In this document: piece by piece, positions 33,587-42,223 of the stretch
Layout: every line of letters begins with the position of its first letter
Numbering within the stretch: the first letter of the stretch is position 1
DNA from: DAITQM01 sp036832975
GTDB lineage: Bacteria; Pseudomonadota; Gammaproteobacteria; Xanthomonadales; Wenzhouxiangellaceae
Length of the DNA stretch: 64,000 nt
Direction: 5' to 3'
Assembly: GCA_036832975.1 (NCBI GenBank)
Contig: DAITQM010000015.1
Span: forward strand, 1-64,000
Position numbers and translations under genes: made by a program
The notes under the pieces: generated by a model
What the model saw: the letters and a program-made list of their open reading frames with translations, nothing else
What the model was told of the DNA's origin: nothing
Database searches by the model: none

Positions 33587-35661
33587 TGCCGGCCGCCGGC
33601 GCCCCTCCGGCCGGGTCGCCGCCGGCGTTGCCGCCGGGACGGGTGAGAGCGATCGTCCGCCGCCCGGTGGATGGCGATGCTATCGATGTCGCCGACCACG
33701 CCTATCTTGCGCCGTTGTTTGTCGGTCCGGCCGGCGAGAACGGCACCATGCTTGAAACCCTGCTGACCGGATTTGTCCGCGATCACGTTTACTGGCGGCG
33801 CAACTTCCATCCCGAGGACACGCCGGCGATCCCGGTCGCCATGCGCTACCGGGCCGATTACGAACAGGCGATGGCCCGCCTCGAACAGGCGCTGTTCAAA
33901 CTGTCGGCCGATCTCAAAAAATCGGTGCCGTTTTTCGCCCCCCGCTACATCGGGCATATGGCCTCCGATCCGCTGCTCGCCGGCCTCCTCGCCCAACTGA
34001 TTACGACCTTATACAACCCGAACAATGTCGCGCACGAAGCGGCACCGATCACGCTCGATCTGGAACTGGAGGTCGGCCGGCAGTTAGCCACCCTGCTCGG
34101 CATGGATCCTGAAGCGGCGACGGGGCCGCGCGCCTTCGGCCATATCACCTCCGGCGGCACACTGGCCAATTTCGAAGCCCTGTGGCTGTTGCGCAGCGCC
34201 CGGCTTTACCCGCCGGCGCTTGCCGCCGCGGCGCGCGCCGGTCTGCCGTTGACCGCGCCGCTGCCCGGCGACCCGCCGCTGGCGGCGCTCGATCCCTGGC
34301 AATTGGCCAATTTCACGGTGACCCAGGCGCTGGATTTACACCGCGGCTATCTCTCTCTTCTGGCCGGCATGGAAGCCGCCGAACGCGAGCGTTGGCAACA
34401 GTGCGTCAGCGCGGCCCGCCACGAACAATCGGGCGCGGCGTTTTTCGCGCGCCACCAGATCGAAGCGCCGCGCGTGCTGGCGCCGGCGACGGCGCATTAC
34501 TCGTGGAAAAAGGCGATGACTCTGCTCGGCATCGGCCGCGACTATCTCGAGCTGATCCCAACCGACCGGCGGATGCGGCTCGATTGCGGGGCGTTGGACG
34601 AGCGGCTCGCCGCGGCCGAGAAACAGAAACAACCGGTCCTGGCGGTGGTCGGTGTGCTCGGGACCACCGAATTCGGCAGCATCGATCCGGTCGATGAAAT
34701 CCTGCACCGGCGCGATGAATGGGCGGCGCGCGGCCTCGGTTTCGCGGTCCACGTCGATGCCGCCTGGGGCGGTTATCTGACGACGATGTGCCGTGCCTCG
34801 GATGGAACGCGGGTCAGCCGCGATCGACTGCGTGAGCAGTTCCGGTATTTTCCGAGCGAGCCGGTTTACCGCGCCTTCACCGCGCTCCACGCCGCCGACA
34901 CCGTCACCATCGACCCGCACAAGCTCGGTTACGTGCCGTTCGGGGCCGGGGCGCTGGTCGCCCGCGACCACCGCCTGACCGAGTTGGTCGGCGAACGCCC
35001 GCCGTATCTGTTCGACGGCCGAAGCGAGGACGATGCCAGCGGCCATCGCCGCTTGCGCGAACTCGGCGATTACATCCTCGAAGGCTCCAAAGCCGGTTCG
35101 CACGCTGCCGCGGTTTGGTTGACGCACCAGGTGGTCCCGCTCGATTGCGATCATTTCGGCAGGCTCTGCCGGCAGACGGTGCGGGCCAGCGAAAAACTCT
35201 ACGATCTGTTGCGCGACCTGGCGGTCCGGCTCGAACCGTATTGCCGACTTTTAATCCCCGTCGAACCAGACACCAATCTGATCTGCCTGGCCGTCAACCC
35301 GGCCGGCAATCGCCGGCTCGCCGTGGTCAACGATTTCGGCCGCCGGCTGTATCGCCACCTCGCGGTGGACAACCACTTACCGCTGCAAACCCGCCAGTTC
35401 ATCGGTTCGCACACGACGATCTGCCGCCGGACGTTGGGCAACGAAGCGGCCGCTGACCTGGCGGCGCGCCTCGGCGTCGACGCCGCGACGTTCACCAGCG
35501 AGATCGCCGATCCGGCACGCGACGCCGATCACGTCTACCTGATCCGCCACACGCTGATGAATCCCTGGCTGCGCAGCGCCGAAGGCGGTGACGATTTCCT
35601 GACCCGCTACCGCGATTACCTGGCGGTTCTGATCAGCCGCGAATTGCAGCACAGCGGTTGA
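33586..35661 (+). CDS. PLP-dependent group II decarboxylase
   Basis: A 691-residue pyridoxal-phosphate enzyme of the group II amino-acid decarboxylase superfamily (glutamate, aspartate, tyrosine and similar). The PLP lysine is K446 in TIDPHKLGYVPFG. HITSGGTLANFEAL, HVDAAWGG and HYSWKKAMTLLG match conserved parts of the core. The length is well above the 450-550 of typical family members, with extra N- and C-terminal regions and an Ala/Pro-rich start. Substrate is unassigned. Its start overlaps the fnr stop, which suggests oxygen-responsive expression. A later ATG (33748) is possible. Confidence 0.85.
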   Translation: MPAAGAPPAGSPPALPPGRVRAIVRRPVDGDAIDVADHAYLAPLFVGPAGENGTMLETLLTGFVRDHVYWRRNFHPEDTPAIPVAMRYRADYEQAMARLEQALFKLSADLKKSVPFFAPRYIGHMASDPLLAGLLAQLITTLYNPNNVAHEAAPITLDLELEVGRQLATLLGMDPEAATGPRAFGHITSGGTLANFEALWLLRSARLYPPALAAAARAGLPLTAPLPGDPPLAALDPWQLANFTVTQALDLHRGYLSLLAGMEAAERERWQQCVSAARHEQSGAAFFARHQIEAPRVLAPATAHYSWKKAMTLLGIGRDYLELIPTDRRMRLDCGALDERLAAAEKQKQPVLAVVGVLGTTEFGSIDPVDEILHRRDEWAARGLGFAVHVDAAWGGYLTTMCRASDGTRVSRDRLREQFRYFPSEPVYRAFTALHAADTVTIDPHKLGYVPFGAGALVARDHRLTELVGERPPYLFDGRSEDDASGHRRLRELGDYILEGSKAGSHAAAVWLTHQVVPLDCDHFGRLCRQTVRASEKLYDLLRDLAVRLEPYCRLLIPVEPDTNLICLAVNPAGNRRLAVVNDFGRRLYRHLAVDNHLPLQTRQFIGSHTTICRRTLGNEAAADLAARLGVDAATFTSEIADPARDADHVYLIRHTLMNPWLRSAEGGDDFLTRYRDYLAVLISRELQHSG

Positions 35662-35685
35662 ATTTGGCGCATCGCCTGCACTTCA

Positions 35686-35706
35686 GCGCCCCTCTTGGCG
35701 CCTTTT
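35686..35706 (+). terminator. Putative terminator after the decarboxylase gene
   Basis: Stem GCGCC/GGCGC (35686-35690 with 35697-35701), loop CCTCTT, then CTTTT. It lies 25 bp after the decarboxylase stop. Confidence 0.45.
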
Positions 35707-35803
35707 GATCGAAAAAAACGTTATACATAGGAGACGGGACCGAATCGGTCCAGGCTCGAATCTGGCAAAATCCCGCTCGCTTAAGATCAGGTAATCTGGC
35801 CGC

Positions 35804-36547
35804 GTGAAATTCCATATCCTCAGCGATCTGCACACCGAATTCGGCCCCTTTTCAGTTCCGGACGTCGGAGCCGATGTATTGGTCTTGGCCGGCGATATCG
35901 GCGTCGGCGATCGCGGGCTGGCCTTCGCCGGGCAGGCGGCAGACATTCCGGTCATCTATGTGCCCGGCAACCACGAGTTCTACCGCCAGGATTTATCGCT
36001 GCTGGCCGAACTGCGCGCCGCCACGCCGCCACCGGTTCATTTGCTCGACAACGATGAAGTGCAGATCGGCGGCGTGCGTGTCCTCGGCGCCGTGTTGTGG
36101 ACCGATTTCGCGTTGTTTGGCGAGGTAGAGCGCGAACTAGCGATGCTGCGGGCGGCGATGATGATGAACGATTTCCACTTGATCGCTGAAGAGGGCTCGG
36201 CTTTTACCCCGGCCGCGGCTTATCGCCGGCATAAAGCCTCCCGCGCCTGGCTGGAAGAACGGCTGGCTGAGCCGTTCGCCGGGCCGACGGTGGTGGTGAC
36301 TCACCACGCACCGAGCGCCCGTTCGGTGCCCGGGCGCTATGCCGGCGACCTGCTCAGTGCCGCTTACGCCAGCGACCTCGAAGCGCTGATCGGCCGTTAC
36401 CAGCCGCGGCTCTGGATCCATGGCCATACGCATACCAGTTATGATTACCGGATCGCGGCAACGAGGATCCTGTGCAATCCGCGCGGTTATTTCCCGCAGG
36501 CGCTGAACCCCGATTTCGATCCGGCTCTGGTCGTTGAAGTGGTTTGA
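35804..36547 (+). CDS. Metallophosphoesterase
   Basis: A 247-residue calcineurin-like phosphoesterase. The metal-binding motifs occur in order: D-x-H (LSDLHTEF, about 7-14), GD (LAGDIGVGD), GNHE (VPGNHEFY), H near 165 (VTHHAPS) and GHTH (WIHGHTHTSYD). No signal peptide, so cytoplasmic. GTG 35804 is the start. The physiological substrate (phosphodiester, nucleotide or phosphoprotein) cannot be decided. Seventy bases before the TPP enzyme gene. Confidence 0.88.
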   Translation: MKFHILSDLHTEFGPFSVPDVGADVLVLAGDIGVGDRGLAFAGQAADIPVIYVPGNHEFYRQDLSLLAELRAATPPPVHLLDNDEVQIGGVRVLGAVLWTDFALFGEVERELAMLRAAMMMNDFHLIAEEGSAFTPAAAYRRHKASRAWLEERLAEPFAGPTVVVTHHAPSARSVPGRYAGDLLSAAYASDLEALIGRYQPRLWIHGHTHTSYDYRIAATRILCNPRGYFPQALNPDFDPALVVEVV

Positions 36548-36616
36548 GTCTCATCGATCATCCGGGCAGGCGTCGTCAGTCGCCCGGTTGAGCAACGCGA
36601 ACAGAGGCGATATGAA

Positions 36617-38377
36617 ATGAATCCCGGCTCCACCAAAACCGGCGCCCGGCTGGTGCGCGAGGCACTCGAACGCTTGCCGATCAGCCATACCTTCGGCATT
36701 CCCGGCGTCCACAACACCGAGATCTACGACGAACTCGGCCAATCGGCGAAGCTCGCCCCGGTGCTGGTGACGCACGAGATGAGCGCCGCGTTCATGGCCG
36801 ACGCGGTCAGTCGCACGGCGGCCGGGAAGGTCGGTGCCCTGGTGACCGTGCCGGCAGCCGGCATCACGCACGCCCTGAGCGGCATCGGCGAAGCCTGGCT
36901 TGGCGGCATCCCGCTTCTGGTCATCACCGGCGGTATCCGAACCGATCTTCGGTATCGCTACCAGATCCACGAAATCGACCAGCACGTGCTGCTCGCCAGC
37001 CTGACCAAGCAGACGTGGAAAGTCAGCCGCCACGATGAAATCGTCCCGGCGATCCTCGCCGCTTACCGCTGCGCGGTGAGTGGCCGTCCGGGGCCGGTGA
37101 TGGTCGAAATTCCGGTCAATGTGCAACTGGTCAAAGGCGAAGCCGGGGCGATACCGGCCTTCGCACCGCCCGCTCTGCCGGAGTTGACCACGGAGCAAGA
37201 GACGCAACTGGTCGCCGCCGCCGAGTTGCTCGCCGCAGCACACCGTCCGGGGCTGTTTGTCGGATGGGGCGCCGTCGATGTCGTCAGCGACACGATCGCC
37301 ATCGCCGAATGCCTGGGCGCGCCGGTCAGTACCACTTTGCAGGGCCTGAGCGCTTTTCCGGCAACGCACCCGTTGCATACCGGGATGGGCTTCAGCCGAG
37401 CGGCGGTGCCGGCAGCGGAACGGGCCTTTGCCGAGGGCGACGCGTTGCTCGCAGTCGGCACCCGTTTTGCCGAGATTCCAACCGGCAGTTTCGGCTGCCG
37501 GGTGCCTGAAAACCTGGTCCATATCGATATCGACGGCGAGGTTCTGGGGAGCAATTTCCCGGCGAAAATCGCGCTCGAAGGCGATGCCCGGGTCTTGCTG
37601 CCGGCCTTGCGCCGCCACCTGCAGGCCGCGGGAATCGACGCTGGGGCGCGGCGCCGGGAGGTTGCGGCTGAGATCGCCCGGGACAAGCAGGCGTACCGTG
37701 ACGAGTGGCTGGCGCTCGACAGCGAGCGGGTCAATCCGCTGCGCTTTTTCGATGCCCTGCGCCAGGCGCTCGACGACGACGCGATCGTCACCGTCGACGA
37801 CGGCAACCACACCTATCTGACCGCCGAACTATTTTCGGTCGTCACGCCGCGAACCTTGGTCTGCCCGACCGATTTCAACGCGATGGGGTACTGCGTGCCG
37901 GCGGCGATCGGCGCCAAGCTGGCCCAGCCTGCCCGGCGGGTCGTCGGCATCGTCGGCGACGGCGCGTTTTTGATGACCGGGATGGAACTGACGACCGCCG
38001 CCAGTTACGGCGCCGGGGTCGTGATTTTCGTCTTCAACGACGGCGAATTGTCGCAGATCGCCCAGGGCCAGGAGATTCCATACAACCGCAAGACCTGCAC
38101 CGTCCTCGGCGAGGTGCGCCTGGCGGGCATCGCCGAGGCGACCGGCGCCGCTTATCTGGTGCTCGACAATGACAAGGCACTTGTTGCGGTAATCGGCGAA
38201 GCGTTCGCCGTCGCCGATACGGGACGGCCGGTCGTCGTCGATGTCCGGATCGAGTATGCGAAGCGCACGCGGTTCACACAGGGGGTCGTCAAAACGGTGC
38301 TGGGACGCTTCCCGTTGCGCGATCGATTGCGCATCGTCGCCCGCGCCGTCAGCCGGAGAATCGTCAAACCGCGATGA
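36617..38377 (+). CDS. Thiamine-diphosphate-dependent enzyme, acetolactate-synthase-like
   Basis: A 586-residue protein of the pyruvate-oxidase/acetolactate-synthase family. It has the three-domain order: N-terminal pyrimidine-binding domain with conserved Glu E54 (VTHEMSAAFMADA), a central domain, and a C-terminal pyrophosphate domain with GDGAFLMTGMEL ... FVFNDGEL, the GDG-x25-N motif. The reaction is not clear: true acetolactate synthase would be accompanied by an ilvN-like small subunit, and none is nearby. It could be a decarboxylase or carboligase of another 2-oxo acid. GTAG-type ribosome-binding site is weak; ATG 36617 follows GGCGATATGAA. Confidence 0.85.
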   Translation: MNPGSTKTGARLVREALERLPISHTFGIPGVHNTEIYDELGQSAKLAPVLVTHEMSAAFMADAVSRTAAGKVGALVTVPAAGITHALSGIGEAWLGGIPLLVITGGIRTDLRYRYQIHEIDQHVLLASLTKQTWKVSRHDEIVPAILAAYRCAVSGRPGPVMVEIPVNVQLVKGEAGAIPAFAPPALPELTTEQETQLVAAAELLAAAHRPGLFVGWGAVDVVSDTIAIAECLGAPVSTTLQGLSAFPATHPLHTGMGFSRAAVPAAERAFAEGDALLAVGTRFAEIPTGSFGCRVPENLVHIDIDGEVLGSNFPAKIALEGDARVLLPALRRHLQAAGIDAGARRREVAAEIARDKQAYRDEWLALDSERVNPLRFFDALRQALDDDAIVTVDDGNHTYLTAELFSVVTPRTLVCPTDFNAMGYCVPAAIGAKLAQPARRVVGIVGDGAFLMTGMELTTAASYGAGVVIFVFNDGELSQIAQGQEIPYNRKTCTVLGEVRLAGIAEATGAAYLVLDNDKALVAVIGEAFAVADTGRPVVVDVRIEYAKRTRFTQGVVKTVLGRFPLRDRLRIVARAVSRRIVKPR

Positions 38378-38447
38378 ATTCGCGGCGGCGGTGCATCCTT
38401 GCTCCGCCGCCTGACGAACGATTCGTATTGGGGGGATTTTTGAGCGG

Positions 38448-39170
38448 TCAGGTCCGCGTCGTGGCCAGCGGTTTGAATGACCGGGCCACCGTCTCGCGTG
38501 CCTCGCCGATGCCCGCCTCGGTTTTGCCGAGTACCGCGATGCTGCCGTCCTGCAAGCCGACGAGCAGCGTCCTCAAGTCATCGACGGTCATTTCGCGCGC
38601 TTTGCGGCTGTTCAGGTCCGGTGCGTAGAACACGGTCACCAGGCCCTCGGCGGTGCGCAGCACCAGGTGGACGCCCAGGCCCTTCGGGGTCTGGCAGTTT
38701 TTGGCATAGGCCACCTGCCGGGTCAGCGCTTCGTCGGCATCGAGGCCGGCGGCGGCGAGGACGGCGCGGAACTCGGCGGCATCGACCGGCACGCCGCTGG
38801 TCGCGCGGCTGAGGATTTCGCTACCGTCCTTGTTCCAGTGCTCGGCGACGAAGGTGCGGAACTCGTCGATTTCACGCTGGTGCATCCAGGTCAAAAGACC
38901 GAAAGTCAGGAGCGCAGCGGCAAAGCTGGCGGCCAGCGCCTGCGGCCAGACGGGCCGGCGGGCGGCTTGCAGCGACTGGTGCAGGATGATCTGTTCGGCC
39001 AGGCCGCCGGGGACGCCGACGTTCAGCGCGGCGCGCAGTTTCTGCTCGAAAGCCAGCGTCGCGCGCGCCGCGCGGGCGCACTGCGGGTCTCTCGTTTTCG
39101 CCTCTTGAAACGCCGCATCCCGGGTGTAGGGATCGACCATCAGTTGGCGTTTGAATTCAAGATAGTTCAT
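38448..39170 (-). CDS. DUF3379 anti-sigma-like membrane protein
   Basis: A 240-residue protein with one transmembrane segment (about 84-104, WPQALAASFAAALLTFGLLTW). The cytoplasmic N-terminal part begins MNYLEFKRQLMVDPYTRD, the mark of DUF3379 proteins, which occur next to ECF sigma factors and probably act as anti-sigma factors. A periplasmic C-terminal domain has a mixed beta fold. The start overlaps the sigma stop by 14 bp; ATG 39176 is also possible. Confidence 0.85.
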   Translation of the reverse strand: MNYLEFKRQLMVDPYTRDAAFQEAKTRDPQCARAARATLAFEQKLRAALNVGVPGGLAEQIILHQSLQAARRPVWPQALAASFAAALLTFGLLTWMHQREIDEFRTFVAEHWNKDGSEILSRATSGVPVDAAEFRAVLAAAGLDADEALTRQVAYAKNCQTPKGLGVHLVLRTAEGLVTVFYAPDLNSRKAREMTVDDLRTLLVGLQDGSIAVLGKTEAGIGEARETVARSFKPLATTRT

Positions 39171-39687
39171 GGACATTGCTCGTCGTTCCATCGCTGGCGT
39201 TCAGGACTGCTTTCAACTTTTCACGGGCCCTGAACAATTGGGTCATCACCGCGCTTTTACTGAGACCGAGTTGTTCGGAGATTTCCTCGCAACTGTAACC
39301 GCCGATCACCTGGAGGAGCAGCGGTTCGCGGTATTTTTGAGGCAACTTGGCGATTTCCTGTCGCAGCAAGTGCACCTCGGCCTGGTCGTCCGGCGCCATT
39401 TCGCCGTCGTCGGCGATCACGACATCGTCGATGTCGGTCGTCGGCAGACTCTTACGCTCGAATCCCCGCGCATGTTCGCGGCGCAGGATCGTGATCAGCC
39501 AGCCTTTGGCGGCTTTCTGCTCTTTCAGACTGTCGAGCGCCCGCCAGGCCCGCAAAAAGGTCTCCTGTACCAGATCATGCGACTGGGTCGGATCGCCGCA
39601 CAACCACAACGCGTAGCGATAGAGGTCGTTGGCGTATTGCCGCGCCAGAGCGTCAAAACGGCGTTGCCTTTCGGCCGTGTTCCTCAT
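39157..39687 (-). CDS. ECF-family RNA polymerase sigma factor
   Basis: A 176-residue sigma-70-like factor of the ECF type. Region 2 (about 8-75) includes YANDLYRYALWLCGDPTQSHDLVQETFLRAWR. Region 4 (about 118-168) has QKYREPLLLQVIGGYSCEEISEQLGLSKSAVMTQLFRAREKL, the helix-turn-helix for the -35 element. Translationally coupled to the DUF3379 partner. The upstream region has 14-bp repeats (39709-39751). The regulon is unknown. Confidence 0.92.
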   Translation of the reverse strand: MRNTAERQRRFDALARQYANDLYRYALWLCGDPTQSHDLVQETFLRAWRALDSLKEQKAAKGWLITILRREHARGFERKSLPTTDIDDVVIADDGEMAPDDQAEVHLLRQEIAKLPQKYREPLLLQVIGGYSCEEISEQLGLSKSAVMTQLFRAREKLKAVLNASDGTTSNVHELS

Positions 39688-39708
39688 GACCGGAATTCCT
39701 GGGGAATG

Positions 39709-39751
39709 CTTTCATCACTGGGCTTTCATCACCGGGCTTTCATCACCGGCT
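39709..39751. repeat. Tandem 14-bp repeat upstream of sigma gene
   Basis: CTTTCATCACTGGG, CTTTCATCACCGGG and CTTTCATCACCGG- follow one another from 39709, with a degenerate fourth unit to about 39764. They lie 22-65 bp before the sigma start. The rest of 39688-39997 is GC-rich sequence in which I see nothing else. Confidence 0.75.
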
Positions 39752-39997
39752 TTTCACCGCTGGGCGCTGCCACTGGGTGCGCCCCCGCGGGAACCGCCGG
39801 CGGCAGGGCCTCGCCGCCGGACGCCGGTATCTTATGTATCTTCGCAGACCCCTGGGGTAGACGCAAGTCGCGCCGCCGGTCGTTTTGTGGTATCAAGTCC
39901 GAACGGGCACCGCCGGGCGGGCGGTCTTTTGTCGTTGCCGCCGGTACCGCCTGCTTGCCCGGTGGTCAAAAACCGCGTCTTGGCCGGCCAGCGATCC

Positions 39998-40046
39998 TAG
40001 CAGGCTGTTGAAAAACGCCAGGATGGCGTTTTTCAACAACCTGCTA
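39998..40046 (+). repeat. Minimal 49-bp palindromic element, family B
   Basis: A single long palindrome with TAGCAGGCTGTTGAAAAACG at its left end, CCAGGATGG in the middle and TTTTTCAACAACCTGCTA at its right end. This is the outer inverted repeat plus hairpin 5 of family B, without the inner modules. It ends 14 bp before the patatin ATG, next to the CCGGAG ribosome-binding site. Confidence 0.9.
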
Positions 40047-40060
40047 TTCCGGAGTGCAGC

Positions 40061-41188
40061 ATGAACCAGCCCGAGTGTCCTAGTTGTGCCCTGATGCTGC
40101 CCGGCGGCGGGGCGCGGGCCGCCTACCAGGTCGGTGCCTTGGAGGCGATCATGGAGATGCGCGGCGAACCGGCGAATCCGTTTCCGATTATCACCGGCAC
40201 TTCGGCCGGGGCGATCAATGCCGGGGTGCTGGCCAGCCACGCCGGGCGTTTCATGCACGGCTTGTCGCGGCTCGAGTATTTCTGGTCGAACATGGCCTGC
40301 CACCAGATCTACCGGACCGACCTTGGGGCTGTGCTGAAAAGCGGTTTCTGTTGGCTGAGCACGCTGCTGACCGGCGGTCGCGGGCCCTTCAAGCCGCGTT
40401 CACTGCTCGACAACGCGCCGCTGCGCCGGCTGCTGGAGAGTGAATTTAAGTCCGATGGCATCGCCGAGGCGATTGCCGCCGGGGCGCTGCACGCCCTGGC
40501 GGTGACCGCTTCGGGGTACACGACGAGTGCCGCGATCAGTTTCTACCAGGGCACGGACGACATCGTCCCGTGGCTCCGGCCGCGGCGTCTCGGCCGGCCG
40601 GCGCAGATTGGCGTCGCGCACTTGATGGCGTCGGCCTCGCTGCCGCTGCTGTTTCCGGCCGAATGCATCGGCTATGAATATTTCGGCGACGGCGGCTTGC
40701 GCCAGACCGCGCCGCTCAGTCCGGCGATCCATCTTGGGGCACGCAAACTTTTGATTATCGGCACGCGCGATGAGCACCCCGATCCTGAACCGAAAGCGGC
40801 CGACTATCCGGGCCTCGGCGAGATCGGCGCTCATATGCTGGATATCATTTTCATGGATAACCTGCAGGCCGACCTGGCACGCCTCAACCGGATCAATCAC
40901 ACTTTGAGTTTGTTGCCGGTCGACAAGGCGGTCGAGACGCCGCTCAAGCCGATCCGGGTGCTGCTCCTGCGTCCGACCCGCGACCTGCGCGCCCTGTCGG
41001 CGGCCCATGCCCACCGGATGCCGTCCACCGTGCGTTATCTGCTCAGCAGCATCGGCGCCTGGGGCGCCGGGACGCGCATGCCGAGTTATCTGCTGTTCGA
41101 AAAACCGTTTTGCGAAGCGCTGCTGCAAATGGGGCGCGAGGACGCTTACGCCCGGCGTGACGAGATCATGCGGTTTTTCGATGCCTGA
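40061..41188 (+). CDS. Patatin-like phospholipase
   Basis: A 375-residue patatin-fold lipid acyl hydrolase using a Ser-Asp dyad. The oxyanion loop LPGGGARAAYQVG (13-25), nucleophile S48 in GTSAG, and D210 in FGDGGLRQ are all present. No signal peptide; cytoplasmic or membrane-associated. The substrate is a lipid acyl ester by family. The leader contains the minimal repeat element, which may affect translation. Confidence 0.88.
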   Translation: MNQPECPSCALMLPGGGARAAYQVGALEAIMEMRGEPANPFPIITGTSAGAINAGVLASHAGRFMHGLSRLEYFWSNMACHQIYRTDLGAVLKSGFCWLSTLLTGGRGPFKPRSLLDNAPLRRLLESEFKSDGIAEAIAAGALHALAVTASGYTTSAAISFYQGTDDIVPWLRPRRLGRPAQIGVAHLMASASLPLLFPAECIGYEYFGDGGLRQTAPLSPAIHLGARKLLIIGTRDEHPDPEPKAADYPGLGEIGAHMLDIIFMDNLQADLARLNRINHTLSLLPVDKAVETPLKPIRVLLLRPTRDLRALSAAHAHRMPSTVRYLLSSIGAWGAGTRMPSYLLFEKPFCEALLQMGREDAYARRDEIMRFFDA

Positions 41189-41239
41189 CCGCGTTATGAT
41201 CTTCGCCTATCCTCACCCCATTCACCATCCGCTCCCGCC

Positions 41240-41602
41240 ATGACCCATCCTTTCGAAGCGTTTCGCGCCCGCCGCGCCGCCGGCAACGTCAAAGTATTGG
41301 CGACCGACAATCTGGCGATCAAGCGGTTTTTCGGCCTCGACAAAACGGTTTACGCGCCCGGCGCGCTGCCGGCCAAAACTAAGGAATTGCTCGGTTTGGT
41401 GGCGTCGCTGGTGCTGCGCTGCAATGATTGCATCGATTACCACCTCGAACGCTGCGTCGAGGAAGGCTGCACACGCCCCGAACTCGATGACGCGCTGGCC
41501 GTGGCGCTGATGGTCGGCGGCTCTATCGTCATCCCGCACGCCCGGCACGCGGCCGAGAGCCTGGATTTTCTGGAAAAGGAGCGCGCCGCCAGCGGCGCCT
41601 GA
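41240..41602 (+). CDS. Carboxymuconolactone decarboxylase/AhpD-like protein
   Basis: A 120-residue protein of the AhpD-like/CMD family. The redox motif is C61-NDC-64 followed by H68 (CNDCIDYHLE), typical of alkylhydroperoxidase-like proteins with thiol-disulfide activity. The helix around TRPELDDALAVALMVGGSIV completes the family signature. Probably handles peroxides or related redox stress; the partner is unknown. It begins 51 bp after the patatin gene. Confidence 0.88.
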   Translation: MTHPFEAFRARRAAGNVKVLATDNLAIKRFFGLDKTVYAPGALPAKTKELLGLVASLVLRCNDCIDYHLERCVEEGCTRPELDDALAVALMVGGSIVIPHARHAAESLDFLEKERAASGA

Positions 41603-41656
41603 GCCCGGCCGGGCAGGCAGCGGCGAGAACGCCTCCGGGTTTGCCCGGACCGAAGA

Positions 41657-41974
41657 TCAGGATTCGGCGGCCGCTTCGGGCTTGTATAGGCCCTTGGCAG
41701 TCAATTCCTCTTTTTTGCGCTCCTGGATATAGGCCAGGTTGCGGCGGAAGATTTCACTGACCCGATCGACGCCGGAAGATTGCAGAAACCCTTCGTTGCC
41801 GGCAGCGATGTAAGTCGAATAAATGCCGGAGGCGCTCATCAGCGCCGCCGAGACGAGTTGCCGCTCCAGACCGTCGCCGACCATCTGGTTGGCCAGATCG
41901 ATGAAACGCTGCGTCGCCAGGTTGTGGGCCTCTATTTTGGTCGCCGCGTCATCCGGCTTTTGAGGGTTGTTCAT
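41657..41974 (-). CDS. DUF3144 protein
   Basis: A 105-residue cytoplasmic protein of unknown function. It fits the DUF3144 pattern: RFIDLANQM, a middle VSAALMSASGIYSTYIAAG, and SEIFRRNLAYIQERKKEEL at the end. Largely helical. ATG 41974 is chosen; GTG 41980 is equally possible. Repeat element C lies 33 bp upstream. Confidence 0.8.
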   Translation of the reverse strand: MNNPQKPDDAATKIEAHNLATQRFIDLANQMVGDGLERQLVSAALMSASGIYSTYIAAGNEGFLQSSGVDRVSEIFRRNLAYIQERKKEELTAKGLYKPEAAAES

Positions 41975-42006
41975 CGTCACTCATTTCAGTTCTACGAAAA
42001 GGAAGC

Positions 42007-42180
42007 TTAACCCAATTGTTGCATAGATTCCCGGAATTCTCGGTCAAGCTGGCGAGTGCAGCTTGTCCGATTCCCCGACAAATGCGTCAGGAACGCAATT
42101 TGAACCGCGCAGCGGGCCCGAAGGGCGAGGGCAGGATTGCCCGAGTAAATCGAGCAAAATTTATGCAACTATTGGGTTAA
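42007..42180. repeat. Element C, 174 bp with TTAA-type ends
   Basis: Bounded by TTAACCCAAT and ATTGGGTTAA, with imperfect extension GTTGCATA(G/A)AT on both sides. Inside are several hairpins: CAAGCTG/CAGCTTG, TTGTC/GACAA, TGCGT/ACGCA with CAGGA loop, and GGGCA/TGCCC with GGAT loop. No ORF. Similar end sequence recurs at 54763-54782. Confidence 0.75.
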
Positions 42181-42223
42181 CCTCGATGACCCGGGGCGGC
42201 AAGGGAGAACAGGCTGCCGGCGT

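Noticed and set aside
36617..38377. Calling the TPP enzyme ilvB/ilvG
   Set aside because: No regulatory subunit or ilvC nearby and the match is to the superfamily only, so a specific name is not justified.
42007..42180. Insertion sequence
   Set aside because: Only 174 bp and no transposase ORF; retained as a non-autonomous element.
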